NCBI GenBank assembly: GCA_963575645.1
Contig: OY754470.1
Coordinates: forward strand, 11,602,501-11,666,500
Origin: Xanthostigma xanthostigma
Lineage: Eukaryota; Arthropoda; Insecta; Raphidioptera; Raphidiidae
DNA length: 64,000 nucleotides
Direction: 5' to 3'
The number at the start of each line of letters is the position of its first letter. Position 1 is the stretch's first letter. A program made the translations under genes and the position numbers. Positions 33,907 to 46,754 of the stretch are shown here, piece after piece. The notes under the pieces are model-generated. The model made no database searches and was not told the DNA's origin. It worked only from the letters and a program-made list of their open reading frames with translations.

Positions 33907-34286
33907 CTGTAGAGCAGGCCTGGGCAAATGGCGGCCCGCAGGCCGAATCCGGCCCGCAGCGCAATTGTATCCGGCCCGCGAAGCATTTTAGAAAATTTTA
34001 GAAAAATAGTAGCGGAAATAGAATGCGGGGACGGACCTTTTTTTTTTGCTTTCCACATGCGGAAATAGAATGTAAGAACCTTTTTTTTTTGCTCTCCACA
34101 TGCGGAAATAGAATGTGAGGACCTTTTTTTTTTTGCTCTCCGAATGCGGTAATAAAATGTGAGGATCTTTTTTCCTGCAAACTTTTGGCTCGCGGTGAAA
34201 TTTTCATCATCCATCCGGCCCGCGTTCAAATTTTCATCAGCTATGTGGCCCGCCGATCAAAAGATTTACCCGCCCCTGCTGTAGAG
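33907..34286. mobile_element. hAT MITE with perfect 8-bp target duplication
   Basis: CTGTAGAG occurs exactly at 33907-33914 and 34279-34286. Between them the element starts CAGGCCTGGGCAAATGGCGG and ends GATTTACCCGCCCCTG, imperfect inverted repeats rich in GGCCCGC. An 8-bp duplication and CAG...CTG ends define hAT elements. The middle holds four tandem units of about 45-50 bp (T-run, then GCTCTCCACATGCGGAAATA). At 364 bp it has no transposase and would depend on another copy. Confidence 0.85.
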
Positions 34287-34289
34287 TGT

Positions 34290-34983
34290 AGACTGTGAAT
34301 AGTACCTACTCATAAGTAGCAATATGGCCGAACGTAAATTGTCAAAAATATTATAAATATACTTACTATGATGTAATAGTCAGCTTTTTCATAGGAGGTG
34401 TGAAGTATCTTGTACGTAACGCGATTATGATTAAACTTGGTGGCACTCATGTAAAATAACATCACAACTCGTAACATAATAACTGCATTACGTACGAGAT
34501 GCATAAACCACTTTTACGATCGTCAAGGACTTCTGTTATCGGTTTAATAAATATGAAAATAAGGCAAGTGTGTTGACTCTGACTACAATTCCACCTTAAC
34601 TGAATAATGACGCCGGCGACAATTTTTAGGAAACGATTAATGTTTAGACGCATCGATAAATAAACAAAATGGTTTGATCGTAATTAATTTATACGTTAAC
34701 TGTTGTATATTGATAGTGTTATTACAGTTGTATCGCAATATTTTATACAGCCCGTGTACACTATAGCCAACGTAAGATTAACAAATTCAATATAGTTGTG
34801 CGGCTCACATTTGGTATGATGAACGCGTATTAACCAAGGATCATTTTATGACCTCATTTCAAAATTTACCTAGAAGCCCTCAAAAGTCAAGTTGGTGGCA
34901 ACAATTTCAAAATTATCTATTTATAACGGTCTGATTTAACTGATTTTCAGTTTATAATAATGGCCAAAATAGCAGTTTTATTA
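34290..34983. other. Anonymous DNA
   Basis: No gene; only short frames. Confidence 0.4.
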
Positions 34984-34988
34984 TTTTT

Positions 34989-35199
34989 GACGTGATAACG
35001 TCTTATAAATTGATGAAACACCAGCTGCACGCACGAAAAAGTGTAACGTTCCTAACGTTCCGCCTGACCCTGTGCGTGCAAGCGAGTTCGCAGTATGCTT
35101 CGGTCCAAGTTTGACAGCTACTAAAATTTAGGTTATGTATTACGGAATACGTTATTACGTAAAACTATCGTCCGTAAACCGACTTTACAGACAATCAAT
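34989..35199 (+). mobile_element. RF1 element, short form
   Basis: Starts GACGTGATAACG and ends ACAATCAAT, between T tracts. The interior is the brief GTTCCGCCTGACCCTGTGCG type with most of the long interior missing. The subterminal boxes are kept. Confidence 0.75.
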
Positions 35200-38100
35200 T
35201 TTTTTGTTAGATTTGACGCATTTCTGTTAGACGGAACGACAATGGTATATGCGTTTAGGATGAGAGATTGTTTGTTTGTTTGTCAGTTTGTTGTTTGCTT
35301 GTGCACTCGAATGTCACCATTTATCTGGAAAACGGTTTGATCAATTCAGATGCGGTTTTCTGTAAAGGGTTTGTTTTTAATCTTCGATGGTTCTTAGATA
35401 AATGTTACGATGATAACTCGCCGGGAGGCGCTGCACTGCAAACAAAAAATAATGTTGCTAGTTATCTCAAAAATAAATTGTACAGCAACGTAGCTGGGTT
35501 TCCTATACGACAGACATTTAAAATTTTACAACGCGCCTGAAGAAGTATAACTGCAATTTTGTTTTAGAAGAAATCTCTAAAAAGTTTAAAATAAAATAAA
35601 AACAAAATTGAAAAGTTTTGAAAAAACCTAAGACGGATGTAAACGATGTAAGTACAAAAGATAATCTGTCGGAGACTGTCATTCTCCCTGCATTGAATTA
35701 AGAATAGGAGAATATCAATTAAAGACTGCAGTTATTTACGTACCAAACGTGATTTCAATCAGCCACATACTCTAAAACTGCAATATTGAAGTTCATTTCA
35801 GGGCATGTAAAGCAGCTATTTTAAGGAGGTACTGCGAAAAGTATTTTAAAGTGAATAGCATTCGAATCGGGCCGTTATAATTACAGAACACTTAAATTTT
35901 GGCCTCCATTCTGAATATAAGGGCTCCTGGGTAAATTTTGATTGGTCCAACATTTTAAAAAATCTGTTTAAAGTTTTTGGTGAATATAAATGCTTTCAAG
36001 TATTCTTTAAAAAGTTATTTGCCACCGCATCGATTTTGTTTAAATGTTACATAATATGCGTTCCAATTCAGGACAGTTACACCTCGAGAAGAAATCGAGA
36101 AAGAAGAAATATCCATCCTAGTGTGGGAAAAGTGATCCTCTAAAAATCGATCAACTGGAAAATGATTTTTTCTTTGAAAACGTTTCTATCTTTATTCACT
36201 TAGTATCAGTCAGCGATAAAATGACTACTTCCTTTTGTAAAATGCAGGGACTGAAGCCGCGGGGGTGGTGATGTAGAGACGATAATAGAAGCCTGTAACT
36301 CTCTTGTAGAATATTTTTTACACATTCATTTCACGTGTCAGGATGAATAAATAAGAAATAAACAATGTAGACTTCTCAATGTACAAACTTTTGTCTACAA
36401 TGTATACCATTCTCAAATATCCGTTTTTCAAATATCTACTGTTATTATAACAACGTTGACCAATGGCTCTCCAACATGAGAAAGTCTGAATTGTGTTGGA
36501 TCGTTTATTTGACTTTGAATTAATTTATAGATACCGCAAAAGATGAAAGCATTAAGAGTACCAATACATAATTTAGTGATTATTAACAATTATTGTCATT
36601 AATTATAATAAATTATGTTTGTGAAAGTCAACTTTGTGGGGATGCTTTTGCATAAATGGCGTTTCCACTGCTCATCTAACTCCGGTTTCTTCATTCTTGT
36701 CTGCAAAGTTACAAAAATATTATAATTATTAATTGAATTTTCTGTTAGCGATTAAAAAAATAATACATTGTACGAATTGTTAATAAAAGTTGGTGTTGGC
36801 GTTCCGATATAAAGCGTAACTTTAAATAAGTAAAATTGAATTATTTATAAACATTTACCAAACGTGATATCAAGATACGCAAAGATGGCGAAAGAAATGA
36901 AAAATAACTTAAAATTCGTTATATTAGAACAGATTATATATCCTATATTAATAAAATTAAAGAGAATATAAATAAATAGTATAGAGAACTAAAAAAGGTC
37001 AAAGTATGTAATAATGAAAGTAATTTATTCAAAAGCGATTTGATTAGATTAATAAATTATTAATAATTACCCACGGTTCATGCCTACTTTACATTCTATA
37101 CAACTGTACGTTATTATTATATATAGATTCACTCAATCAATAGTCATTAATTACTTTTTATGAAAGAGTTAATTCACAGTATTGTATTCAGAGAAAATGA
37201 GTTAGCTTACAGTACTTCATTACATAGTATAAAATAATGTCGCTGATTCTCTCTGTCTGTTTCTCCACACAACGGATTTTGAAACGGTTTTCCCAATAGA
37301 AAGAGCAATAAACCAGAAAGGTTAATGTATATACAATTTGTAAATATTTTGTACATAATAAGACTGAACTATGAGGATTGAGGGTGTTTTGTCAAAAAGC
37401 ACTATCACTACATAGTATATAAAAAAAGTCGCGGACTGTTTCTCCGCTTACTTCTTCTAAACCTCTACAATGAGTAAGTTGTAGAAATTTCTTTGAATTT
37501 ACATTGTGTTTTTATTTCTATGGCAATTTCATTTTGTAATAATTCAAATATCCATAAAAAAAACATCGGGAAAATTTAGAGAAATTTCTACCTGCACCTT
37601 TATCATTCAAGAGGTGACGAAAAAATCCTAATTTGTATACATTTGACGCTGTTATACTATCGAATGTTTAATGGACTTCTTATTGGCTATTCTTAAATTA
37701 AATGTAACTATCCAAATTTGGTAATTTGCATAATTTTAATACTGAAAAACTTTAGTATAATAATGGGAATGCACTTTCATACCCAGACTTTTTTCTCTTT
37801 CAAAAAAATGTAAAAAATTACTACCCAAAAAAATTTTAATTTTGCGAAACCCGACGCTCGATTGTTATTTTTTTTTTTTTTTGGTGTCGCCATTGTAATT
37901 TACGTAAAAAGCACTTTAGCCGACGCGAAATCGTACCTCCAATATTAAAAAAACTTGTTAATGGTGCACACTTAATTTTGGACACTGTATTAGTTTGGGA
38001 TATATTTCCTCAATAATTTCTATAAGTCCAAGCCTGCATGATATAATATCAAAAGGAAGCAATTACAGCAGATAGATATGGCTTAATTAAAACCTTTATT

Positions 38101-38635
38101 ATACGTTCACACACACGGCACGGCAGGTTTATAGGCGCAGTTCTCCGACCGACAGGCTTGATACGCCAACCGAGTGTGTTATACATTGACTTCCTGAATA
38201 GACTGCGCAATGAATCACAAAAAAGCTTTGCTCAAAAAAGAAGATAGTTAATGGTGGCTGCCGTCTTCATGTTCTTTTTTATTCAGAGTGAGGCTAGAAT
38301 GCATTCTATAATTTCACTCTCCATAAAGCTATACATTTTTAATATAACTTCGAGTTACGCAAAACCAGTCAAAGTGAATTTTAGATGTTATGAACTTATG
38401 ACCATTTAAACATTTTCTCCTATCGACAAGTACATACGTGAAGGGTGAAAATAATCAATGGAATACAAAATATTGTATTAACATTTGAATATTTTTTAAC
38501 TTTTATGGGTGCTTTCAAAATGCAAGCGTTTTTTCAACACACAGATAATAGAGTTACTATTGCAATAATTTCTTTGATAACAGTTAAATAAGAAAACGTC
38601 TTCCAAACAGATTCTTTTTTCTCCTAAGTATTGCC
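35200..38635. other. Anonymous DNA
   Basis: The longest stretch without a named feature. A 90-codon frame at 35268-35540 starts in GTTT repeats and looks repeat-derived. A CGACGCTCG/TCGCGTCGG-bearing patch lies at 37850-37940. No gene is recognised. Confidence 0.4.
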
Positions 38636-38639
38636 TTAA

Positions 38640-38895
38640 AAAAAAGACGGGTTGCATTCTAGGAGTGCCGGCAGAAGTGAAAACTTGAATATTACCTCTA
38701 CTCTTCATCCGTCTTACGAATTTTAGATCAGGTCACGTGTCCTGACGCGAGTTTAATATTTTATACCCATATCTCTACTCTCCATCCGTCTTACGAATTT
38801 TCGATCAGGTCACGTGTCCTGACGCTAGTTTAACATTTTTTACAAAGTGTACAACGCCGCTAAAGAAGTTTTCACTTCAAAAATCAAAGACGGCT
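38640..38895 (+). repeat. Interspersed repeat with internal tandem, copy 1
   Basis: Begins AAAGACGGGTTGCATTC and ends AAAGAAGTTTTCACTTCA. A unit of about 70 bp (CATCCGTCTTACGAATTTT to CGCGAGTTTAATATTTT) is present twice. The whole matches 43378-43712 in inverse orientation. The ends share short inverted GAAGTGAAAACTT boxes. Confidence 0.65.
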
Positions 38896-38899
38896 CCTA

Positions 38900-39475
38900 A
38901 ACAACCAAAGAGACATAGATCATCAGTCATAATATTTCATCTCTCTCACAAAATATCGAACATTTCCATCAGATTGATGATAGGAAATGCGCAATCCATG
39001 CTCTAAGTCAATGATGTTATATAACTGGTATTTATTGTAGGACCCAATGCCGAGCCCTAGGGTACTTGGTGGCTGTTGTGAACATGGCAGTGCTGTCTGA
39101 TAATAATCGTGACATGTGGACTACAATCCACTGAATCATGCTGATAACTATCGTAAATGTCTGTTAAAACTGACGTCAACTCTGCATTTATTGTCTACAT
39201 ACAATTCATAGGAAATAATCGTTTTATACATTTACAATTCAAGATCAAATTAGTAAACCAGTCAAAAGTAGATAATTTTTGGCCTTGTAATGAACAATAC
39301 AAATGGATGCCACCAGCAAAAGTCAACTATTTTAACAGCTCGTTGCAAGACAGATAATTGTATTGGGAAAACAGTTTGTGAAAATATAAATAACCCATGT
39401 TTTTTAGCATTTCGGTCGAGTGTTTTAGAACCCAGATCAGATACGTTAAAAATAAATATGAACTATTTTATAGAA
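38900..39475. other. Anonymous DNA
   Basis: Nothing recognised. Confidence 0.4.
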
Positions 39476-39479
39476 CACT

Positions 39480-40091
39480 AGCGGTCCCGTCCGGTTTCAC
39501 CCGGGTGTAAAAGAACGAATGAGGAAAGGAGGGACATGAGTACACACATTTATCTTAGTTTACCGAGATGAATGTTGTGTCCAAATTTCATGATGATCGG
39601 AGTTACCGTTCAAAAGTTTTTGTCGATAAAAAGCAGTATTTATACTTTTTTTAACTAATAATTTTTTTTAAATTAATTAAATAAAATTAAAATAAATTTA
39701 AATGTAAGCCTTAGAAGAAAGCAATGTAGAAAATAAAAAAAAAAATAAAAATATATTCGCCCAACGTAGGGCTCAAACCCACGACCCTGATATTGACAGT
39801 CGTGTGCCCTACCGATTGAGCTAGCCGGCGTTGTATTCTGACAACGCTAACATGAGTATATTTAGTTAGTGCATTCCACCTGAATAGAAGCTTATTTTTG
39901 AGATACATTTTGCAACATTTTTCATTAATGCTCCGCTCCTAATGGTCGTAGCCTGATTTTATATAGCCTATAGCCTTCCTCGATAAATGGGCAATCCAAC
40001 AAAAAAATTTTTTTCAATTTGAACCAGTAGTTCCTGAGATTAGCGCGTTCAAATAAACAAACTCTTCAGCTTTATATATTAGTATAGATAA
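39480..40091 (-). repeat. tRNA-derived SINE joined to a longer repeat
   Basis: The tRNA-like head at 39755-39830 (minus strand, A-box-like GGCTAGCTCAATCGGTAG, B-box-like GTGGGTTTGAGCCC) matches the head at 1-95 and resembles insect tRNA-Lys. Left of it, 39480-39660 matches the right part of the 57295-58020 repeat (GGACACAAC, TTTTGTCGATAAAAAG-type blocks). Right of it, 39900-40091 matches 180-345. The tail ends TTATATATTAGTATAGAT. A composite repeat, not a tRNA gene. Confidence 0.65.
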
Positions 40092-40324
40092 AAGGTCTCA
40101 CATTTGTTCCATTGCGTTAACCTTTTAGCTGGTACGCAGTATCAAAAATGTTCAGTTGTGCAATATTTTTACCCAAATACCTGAAGAGCGAGTAATAGTG
40201 CCAGGATGATTAATTTATTTCTGATTTCTTATTCTTTTTACTGTGTAATAATTTTTACATAAGTATACACACAAACACACAGACACCTACAAGTATCGGT
40301 AGTACAAACAGTCTGAGAGGGTTG

Positions 40325-40450
40325 ACATATCGCGTGCGCCTGCCGTCCCCGGCTGGTTGCGGAGATGTTGCATGACCTGCGCCCCCGGCGACGGCGTGAC
40401 TCCGTGCGACACCGCCGTCAATCATCCACTGTCTATCGCCATCTCACTTC
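40325..40450. other. GC-rich, CpG-dense island
   Basis: About 125 bases with far higher GC than anything nearby (GCCTGCCGTCCCCGGCTGG, GCGCCCCCGGCGACGGCG). Open frames exist on both strands: 63 codons at 40357-40548 on plus, and about 59 codons with an ATG near 40428 on minus. Neither has a motif I know. It could be an exon or promoter piece of an unannotated host gene. Confidence 0.3.
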
Positions 40451-40646
40451 CACACACATACCCAATGTCGCTCGTTAGTCGCTGCGTTTTGCGCCGTCAT
40501 GTGTATATTACATCATACGGTTATATTACAAACATTAACTTACAGTGAATATTACATGTAAACTGTAAGAAATACGTTACGACACTGGATTATAACCACT
40601 TTTATACCCAACGCAATATTTTACTTTAAAAAGATACCGATGACTT

Positions 40647-41013
<367 letters not shown>

Positions 41014-41014
41014 T

Positions 41015-41592
41015 ATATATTAATAATATCAGGAATGTGGACTAGATAAGATGGTAAATAATAATCACTTTATTATTTCTGCAACGTTTCGGTCTTTATT
41101 AGACCTTCCTCAGGCATCTGAAAAAATTACATATGTACTCACTTAACCACTACATTGGCACAATAATTATTACAATTCAATATTTACCATAATACGAATT
41201 AAAATAATCACCATCCCATAATGCACAGTCGTCCAAGTCATACATCTTTTCACAACATTAACAAAACTGATAAATTAGTTAAAATTAATACCAGAAATAA
41301 ATATAGAAATAAAATACATAAAATACACCATGTGGAATTTGTGTCTCATGGTAAACAGTAAACCCATCTTTCAAACCTTCGGCTCTCTATACTCTACTTT
41401 ATTACATACAAACATTAGTCCTAAGTTGTTAGCGCCATCTAGCCCAACATTAATCAAACATTGATACTGTCATATTCAAATTAATCATTCTTAATAACAA
41501 AAATAAAATAAAGACCGAAACGTTGCAGAAATAATAAAGTGATTATTATTTACCATCTTATCTAGTCCACATTCCTGATATTATTAATATAT
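41015..41592. mobile_element. Foldback element with hammerhead-like motif
   Basis: Inverted arms of about 80 bp at 41015-41098 and 41508-41592 (outer ATATTAATAATATCAGG, inner TTCTGCAACGTTTCGG) are nearly perfect. The left side carries, on the minus strand, CTGAGGA, a GGTCT/AGACC stem and GAAACG (41085-41114). The interior of about 410 bp has no open frame. The element sits between two AAT microsatellites, as if it had inserted into one. The motif links it to Penelope-like elements. Confidence 0.65.
41085..41114 (-). ncRNA. Hammerhead-like core motif
   Basis: Minus-strand order: CTGAGGA (fits CUGANGA), one base, GGTCT-AATAA-AGACC stem, GAAAC. These are the two conserved strands of a hammerhead with stem II between. 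Penelope-like elements are known to carry hammerhead motifs. The one-base spacer before stem II is atypical, and I did not find a convincing cleavage triplet with stems I and III, so activity is doubtful. Confidence 0.35.
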
Positions 41593-41659
41593 ATTTATAA
41601 TTATGGATGATAATAACAACAAAATAATAATAATAATAATAATAATAATTTATTCATAT

Positions 41660-43370
41660 GATGTGTACATAGGTAGTCAAGAATTCCTTACAACTATAAT
41701 AACACTTATTACTTAAGTTGGCAAGTTGTACATTTTGGGAGCCAGGTAGCTGAAATGATTTTGGCCGAACGTTTTTGCCTTCTTGGGGACTTGGATATCT
41801 TAGTGCAGTCTGGATCTGGTTTCGTAGGAATGCTGAATAGGGATACGTATAGAGGATTTGCGGTGATAGTGAATAAGAATAGTTTTTAGGTGAAGTTGAT
41901 ATATATTTAACACCTGAAAGTCATGATACAGTTTTGAAGATTAAGTATTGCTTTTTTATAACCGTTTTGAGTGATGACGTTACGGTTTAGATGTTTCAAC
42001 TCAAGTATTCACTGTGGAATATTGCACGTAAGTAATGTTATAATATTTATAGCAGGTATGTGTCAAGGCAAAGTAGGGTTAGTTTAATTGGACAGCTTCA
42101 TCAAGTTACATTGCTTTATGAAATGACATTTTACTGACTGGAAAATAAAATTTATGTATGTCATGAAAATATTTTATTTGCTGTTTTGCTTTTTGATAGT
42201 CCGTCACGCATACATCAGCGTTTCCCCTTTTAGTGTTTTAATTACCTCAAAAATAATTAAATTGTTAAAGTAATAATATTCACGTTTACTCATTTGCATG
42301 TTATGTTGTGGTGGTTTTCTGTAATTTATATGCTAAAGTCACTGTAATAAGTATTCTTTTGGGTAATTAATGAAGCTAAATATACAGCTGAGGTATTTTT
42401 AATTACTTTTTATGACAATTGCACAAAAAGATTGAATCTTTACTTTTTGATGTTAAAAAACAAGTTTGTTTTGTGTTCTTTGGAGAAAATGTTAGGAATC
42501 ATCAGCTCAAATATTTCAGGATAGGTAAAAGAAACTTCAGCGACAACTCAGTTTACATTTTACAAGCTGGTCAATGTCACACAGAACACCCGTTGACTAC
42601 TTACCTCTTGTATTTGGCAAATAAAAGCCAAAAATATTTACTTCTTCATTGGAATGTTGTGTCACTTTCTGTGAGGTCAAAACAGAGTTTTTCAAATAGG
42701 AATCTCTACTTAAAAATCCATATATTGGATATGGGTAAGAGAAAATAAATAATGTCAATTACTGAAATGTGTTTTTTCTCCTCTTCAAGTTTTCAGAAAT
42801 ATATTTTTATTATAATAATGACTGTTATTTCTCAGTTACTTTGAACAAGGTGTTTTTAAAGAACAGGAACAATAACACCTGTTATTGGAAAACGGCGATT
42901 TTCTCCATTAGTAACTAACTTATAAAGTCATCTTGGATCTTTAAACATGCATCGTCGCTAGCAAAGTAACATGGTAGGTACAAGGAGATAGATAACACTA
43001 TTTATAAATGTGTATGTACCGATGCAATGCACCATCGACCTATGCCTGCCTGCTTATTATCTGTCGTTGGTCATCTCCTCTCAGAAGCGTCCTGCGAGCT
43101 AAGCACGTATATTCACTGACCACTGTCCAGATAGCGTCTGTTCTTTGATATATCTACTTGCTACTTGCTATTATTATCCTACTACTTCTTACATCTATAC
43201 TTCAGACACAAATTTATTGTCTATTAAATTCGATGAAATATCATTAAATATACTTAACAACTAGGTATATCATACGTCACCGGATTTTGCTCTGTTCGGG
43301 TTTCTCTTCGAATTTGAAAAAGGTCCAGATTTACAATCATTTTTTTTTTTAAGAACTCCTGTAGTAACAT
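41660..43370. other. Anonymous DNA
   Basis: The 109-codon frame at 42419-42748 starts at a TTG and shows no domain. Otherwise nothing is recognised. Confidence 0.35.
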
Positions 43371-43377
43371 AATTATT

Positions 43378-43712
43378 GAAGTGAAAACTTCTTTAGCGGC
43401 GTTGTACACTTTTTTTGTAATGGGTAAAAAATGTTAAACTCGCGTCAGGAAAACTCGCGTCAGCACACGTGACCCTGATCGAAAATTCGTGAAATCTTTT
43501 TTGTAATGGGTAAAAAATGTTAAACTCGCGTCAGATCTTCAGATATGCGTAAGACGAAAACTTTTATTTATTACAACGTTAGATATCGTTAGATATCGTA
43601 CATAAAAATGCAATCTATGATACAAAACATTTTGATCAAAAATTCGTAAGACGTTAATATTCAAGTTTTCACTTCCGCCAGCACTGCCGGAGTGCAACCC
43701 GTCTTTTTTTAT
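43378..43712 (-). repeat. Interspersed repeat with internal tandem, copy 2
   Basis: Inverse copy of 38640-38895. A unit of about 80 bp (TTTTTTGTAATGGGTAAAAAA to GTTAAACTCGCGTCAG) is present twice. It ends CAACCCGTCTTTTTTT at about 43712. Confidence 0.65.
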
Positions 43713-43947
43713 TAAACATTAAAGCTAACTTCCAGTTGGATTGACAAAATGCATAAAAACAAGAATATTTTCCTAAAAATTGCGTTTTCTGAAAATAAAA
43801 AGTACGACTACAAATGTAGATAATTTAATTTTGTCATTTTTTATGAAAAAAAAATATCGGATTTAATTAATTCTGCTGGCAATCGATACTTTGAGATTAA
43901 ACCACGAGAACAATACTATTGAATTTGAAATCTTTGATTAATGTCTG

Positions 43948-44017
43948 AATAGATGACGTTTCAGTTCAGATTTTTTTTCTGAAGAAAATCCAAATCCGGA
44001 CCGAAACGTCATCTATT
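43948..44017. mobile_element. Miniature Penelope-related foldback
   Basis: AATAGATGACGTTTC (43948-43962) is the exact inverse of GAAACGTCATCTATT (44003-44017). Between them on the plus strand lies CTGAAGA (43979-43985), then AATCC-AAATCC-GGACC, then GAAACG. The sequence after it to about 44090 (GGTCTGAAAAAATTGGTCGA) matches 57630-57665. Confidence 0.55.
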
Positions 44018-44090
44018 GAATATTGAATTATAATTTTAAAATTGTTGTCAATATATGGTCTGAAAAAATTGGTCGATAATTTTATTTATT

Positions 44091-44697
44091 GCCGTTTTAC
44101 GAAGATAATGAAAAAAATCTGAAATAAAGTTTTTTTAATAGATTTTTTTATGACAAAATTTTCTGTAAAAAATCCAAAATCATTAGGAGATTTATAAAGT
44201 TAAAAATTAAAAAAAAATTTTACATGTAGTCTTATGGAAAATATGTCAAGCTAGCATGCAAACTGTTCGTTTAAATTTTTTGCAAATAACCAAATAATGT
44301 CAGCAGTTCCGAAAACTATCTATGTAAAACATCGATCTCTTACGCATATTTTAATAGTTTTTCCAATTTAATTAGGAGACTTTTAATCAATAAAAAAATT
44401 ATTAAACCTTAGCACTTTTCCAATATGGACTTTTATTCTTGACAGATTTAACAATTTTAACTGAATTTTCAACTTTTTAATGATTTAATTTCAATTTTTA
44501 TTACTTCTAATTTCTTTTTTTAATTATTTACTGCAAAAAATATGTAAAATACAGATATTTACTTAAATTTATTTTTTTAACCTAACTTTGTACAAAAAAT
44601 ACAAAAGTTAGTCCATTAAGTATAAAGTACTGAAATAATTAATTAATATTAAAAAAAAAAAATTTATTTATGCCTTTATGACAATAATTTATTGGTA
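44091..44697 (+). repeat. 0.6-kb interspersed repeat, copy 2
   Basis: Second copy of the block at 12285-12875, same orientation. Differences are mostly A/T-run lengths and a short insertion (CGTTTAAATTTTTTG) near 44265. It directly abuts the Penelope-related piece at 43948-44090. Confidence 0.75.
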
Positions 44698-45225
44698 AAC
44701 TATAAAAGTTTCCATTTATAATTCGACTTACTTTTGATTGGGATTGTAACGGATCAACCTCCTTAATTAAGTGTCACACTTGTAGAGTACTAATACACAT
44801 CCTCATGCGTCACGGCTATTTATTAGTATGCAAACAAATTAAAACAAAACTTTAAACTAAAGTTACGTTTTTACTATACACGTGATCGGTAATTGTTCGT
44901 GTTCCTCTCGGGAGAAGAAACTATGACTAATTTGGAATGATTTAACCTCTATCACTCGAGGTTCGGAAATGCGTCATTTTTGAGGAAAATCTACTTCGAT
45001 TTTCTTTTTACAAAAATCCGAATTTTGGGAGTTAAAAATAAAAACAAAATATTTTAATTTTTTGGCCTGAATTTTTCCATGATCTGATAGCTTGCTAATT
45101 AGCCAATCTTCCTAAAGCTAAAAACCACGAAATTTACTGTTATATTTTATAATGTGTGTTAAAACTTACAATCAATAAAAAAAAATAAAATAAAAATATT
45201 TAACAGAAGCGTCGTTAACATAAAA

Positions 45226-45407
45226 ATTGGTTGTCTGTAAAGTCGGTTTACGGACGATAGTTTTACGTGATAACGTATTCCGCTCGAATATCATTTAATA
45301 ATACATTACTGCGCTCTCGCTTGCACGCACAGGGTCAGGCGGAACGTTACACTTTTTCGTGCGTGCAGCTGCAGGTGTTTCATCAATTTATAAGACGTTA
45401 TCACGTC
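45226..45407 (-). mobile_element. RF1 element, short form
   Basis: Reads ATTGGTTGTCTG at the left and ATCACGTC at the right, flanked by exactly AAAA on each side (45222-45225 and 45408-45411). This confirms the 4-bp target duplication. The interior is short. Confidence 0.8.
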
Positions 45408-45411
45408 AAAA

Positions 45412-46030
45412 CCCGAGACTCAAGTGATAAGGTAAAATAATTCCAAATTAGTCATAGTTTCTTCTCCAGAGGAATACGAGCAAATACCGGTCACCTATAT
45501 AGTGAGTGTTTTTCATATTCGTAATTTATTTTGACTACCTACTTTAAATGGCAGCGTGTTGTAAGTATTGTAAAGGCTATTAAATGCCTTTATAATACAG
45601 TCGAGTGGCTGACCAGTCTGGTTGCCACCTAATGAACCAATAAAGTATGATTTTATCAATTTACTGGACCATTAACCGTGTACCTCTGTGTATTGTTACA
45701 CGTATTCCATGTTGTGCCCTCGTGTGACTCGTGTTCATTTTACACCAGTTGCTGTGCGTTCTACACTCCACGAATATTTAATTACTCATTATTCCTATTT
45801 ATTACAAAGGATACATATGGATTTCAGTGATCAGTAAAATCACGAGTATCAAATATCACAACGGCGTTATCATCCTCATCTTGAAAAAAATTACATATAA
45901 ACCACTCTCTGAACATTGCACTGATGGAAGAAGCATAAGGTTCCTCAAAAAACCAAAAAGTAATGGTTAACCGAAATCAAGTAATTAGGAAGTTTCCACT
46001 TGGCGGAAATACTAATAATGAAAATAAGGA
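45412..46030. other. Anonymous DNA
   Basis: Nothing recognised. Confidence 0.4.
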
Positions 46031-46036
46031 TAACTT

Positions 46037-46569
46037 TAAAAAACTCGGGTCGCAGTGCGAAACCCTGCCGACAATATAGTGTATTTGCTTTTATAAGCAG
46101 TGTGGCTCTATTGTATGAACTTAACTTTGTTTTTGGACAAAATAAAAAAAATTACCCCCTAATACACCCCTTAAAAAACATTTTTTTACTTAATTTCAAT
46201 ACTACATACCAATTCAACATCTGTACCAAATTATATACATCCTTCAGTATGTAAATCCACATCAGTAAACTTGCGTTTTCATAAAATTTGTAAGTCCGGT
46301 CCTGTCGGGCCGATTTTATTTAAATTTTAGCAGCACATTTCAATAATTACTAAAGGGTTAAATTTCAAATTTGAAGTGATTCTGATAATTTTTTCCGTAT
46401 TTTTGGGCCCAAAAACATTTTTCAACCCCTAAATACCCCCCTTAAAATGGCCCGATCGGGCCCATTTTAAATAGGCTTCTTGCGATGATGGATTCCAACA
46501 TGTGGACCAAATTTCGTTTAAATCGATTAAGTCTGTCGAGAGTTATCGTGGTCACACATATATATATAT

Positions 46570-46604
<35 letters not shown>

Positions 46605-46751
46605 CATATATATATAAACATTTCCAAAAATGGTGCCAAACTTCTTAGAAACTTATGAAACGTCGAGAAATTTTGGTCCGACCCCTAGGTCCCGCCATCC
46701 GACCGACGCCAATAGTGTAAGTGCCTTATGGCAAATACACTAAAAATGTTG
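46037..46751 (+). repeat. 0.7-kb repeat with TA microsatellite, copy 1
   Basis: Matches 48852-49572 throughout: GGGTCGCAGTGCGAAACCC at the start, AAGTCCGGTCCTGTCGGGCC in the middle, and GACCCCTAGGTCCCGCCATC near the end. A (TA)n microsatellite lies at 46555-46615 at the same place as in the other copy. The boxes AGTGTATTTGC (46077) and GCAAATACACT (46731) are inverted and could be ends of an inner element flanked by TA. Confidence 0.75.
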
Positions 46752-46754
46752 AAA

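Noticed and set aside
33843..34229. 128-codon minus-strand frame rich in Lys and Ser
   Set aside because: Produced by the T-run tandem units inside the hAT MITE.
35268..35540. 90-codon frame as a gene
   Set aside because: It begins in GTTT simple repeats and resembles general insect repeat sequence.
39755..39830. Functional tRNA-Lys or tRNA-Asp gene
   Set aside because: Diverged stems, repeat flanks and a second copy at 1-95 show that it is a SINE head.
42419..42748. 109-codon frame as a gene
   Set aside because: It starts at TTG, is AT-rich with no recognisable motif, and lacks splice or promoter support.
46442..46639. 65-codon minus-strand frame
   Set aside because: Its core is translated TA microsatellite.
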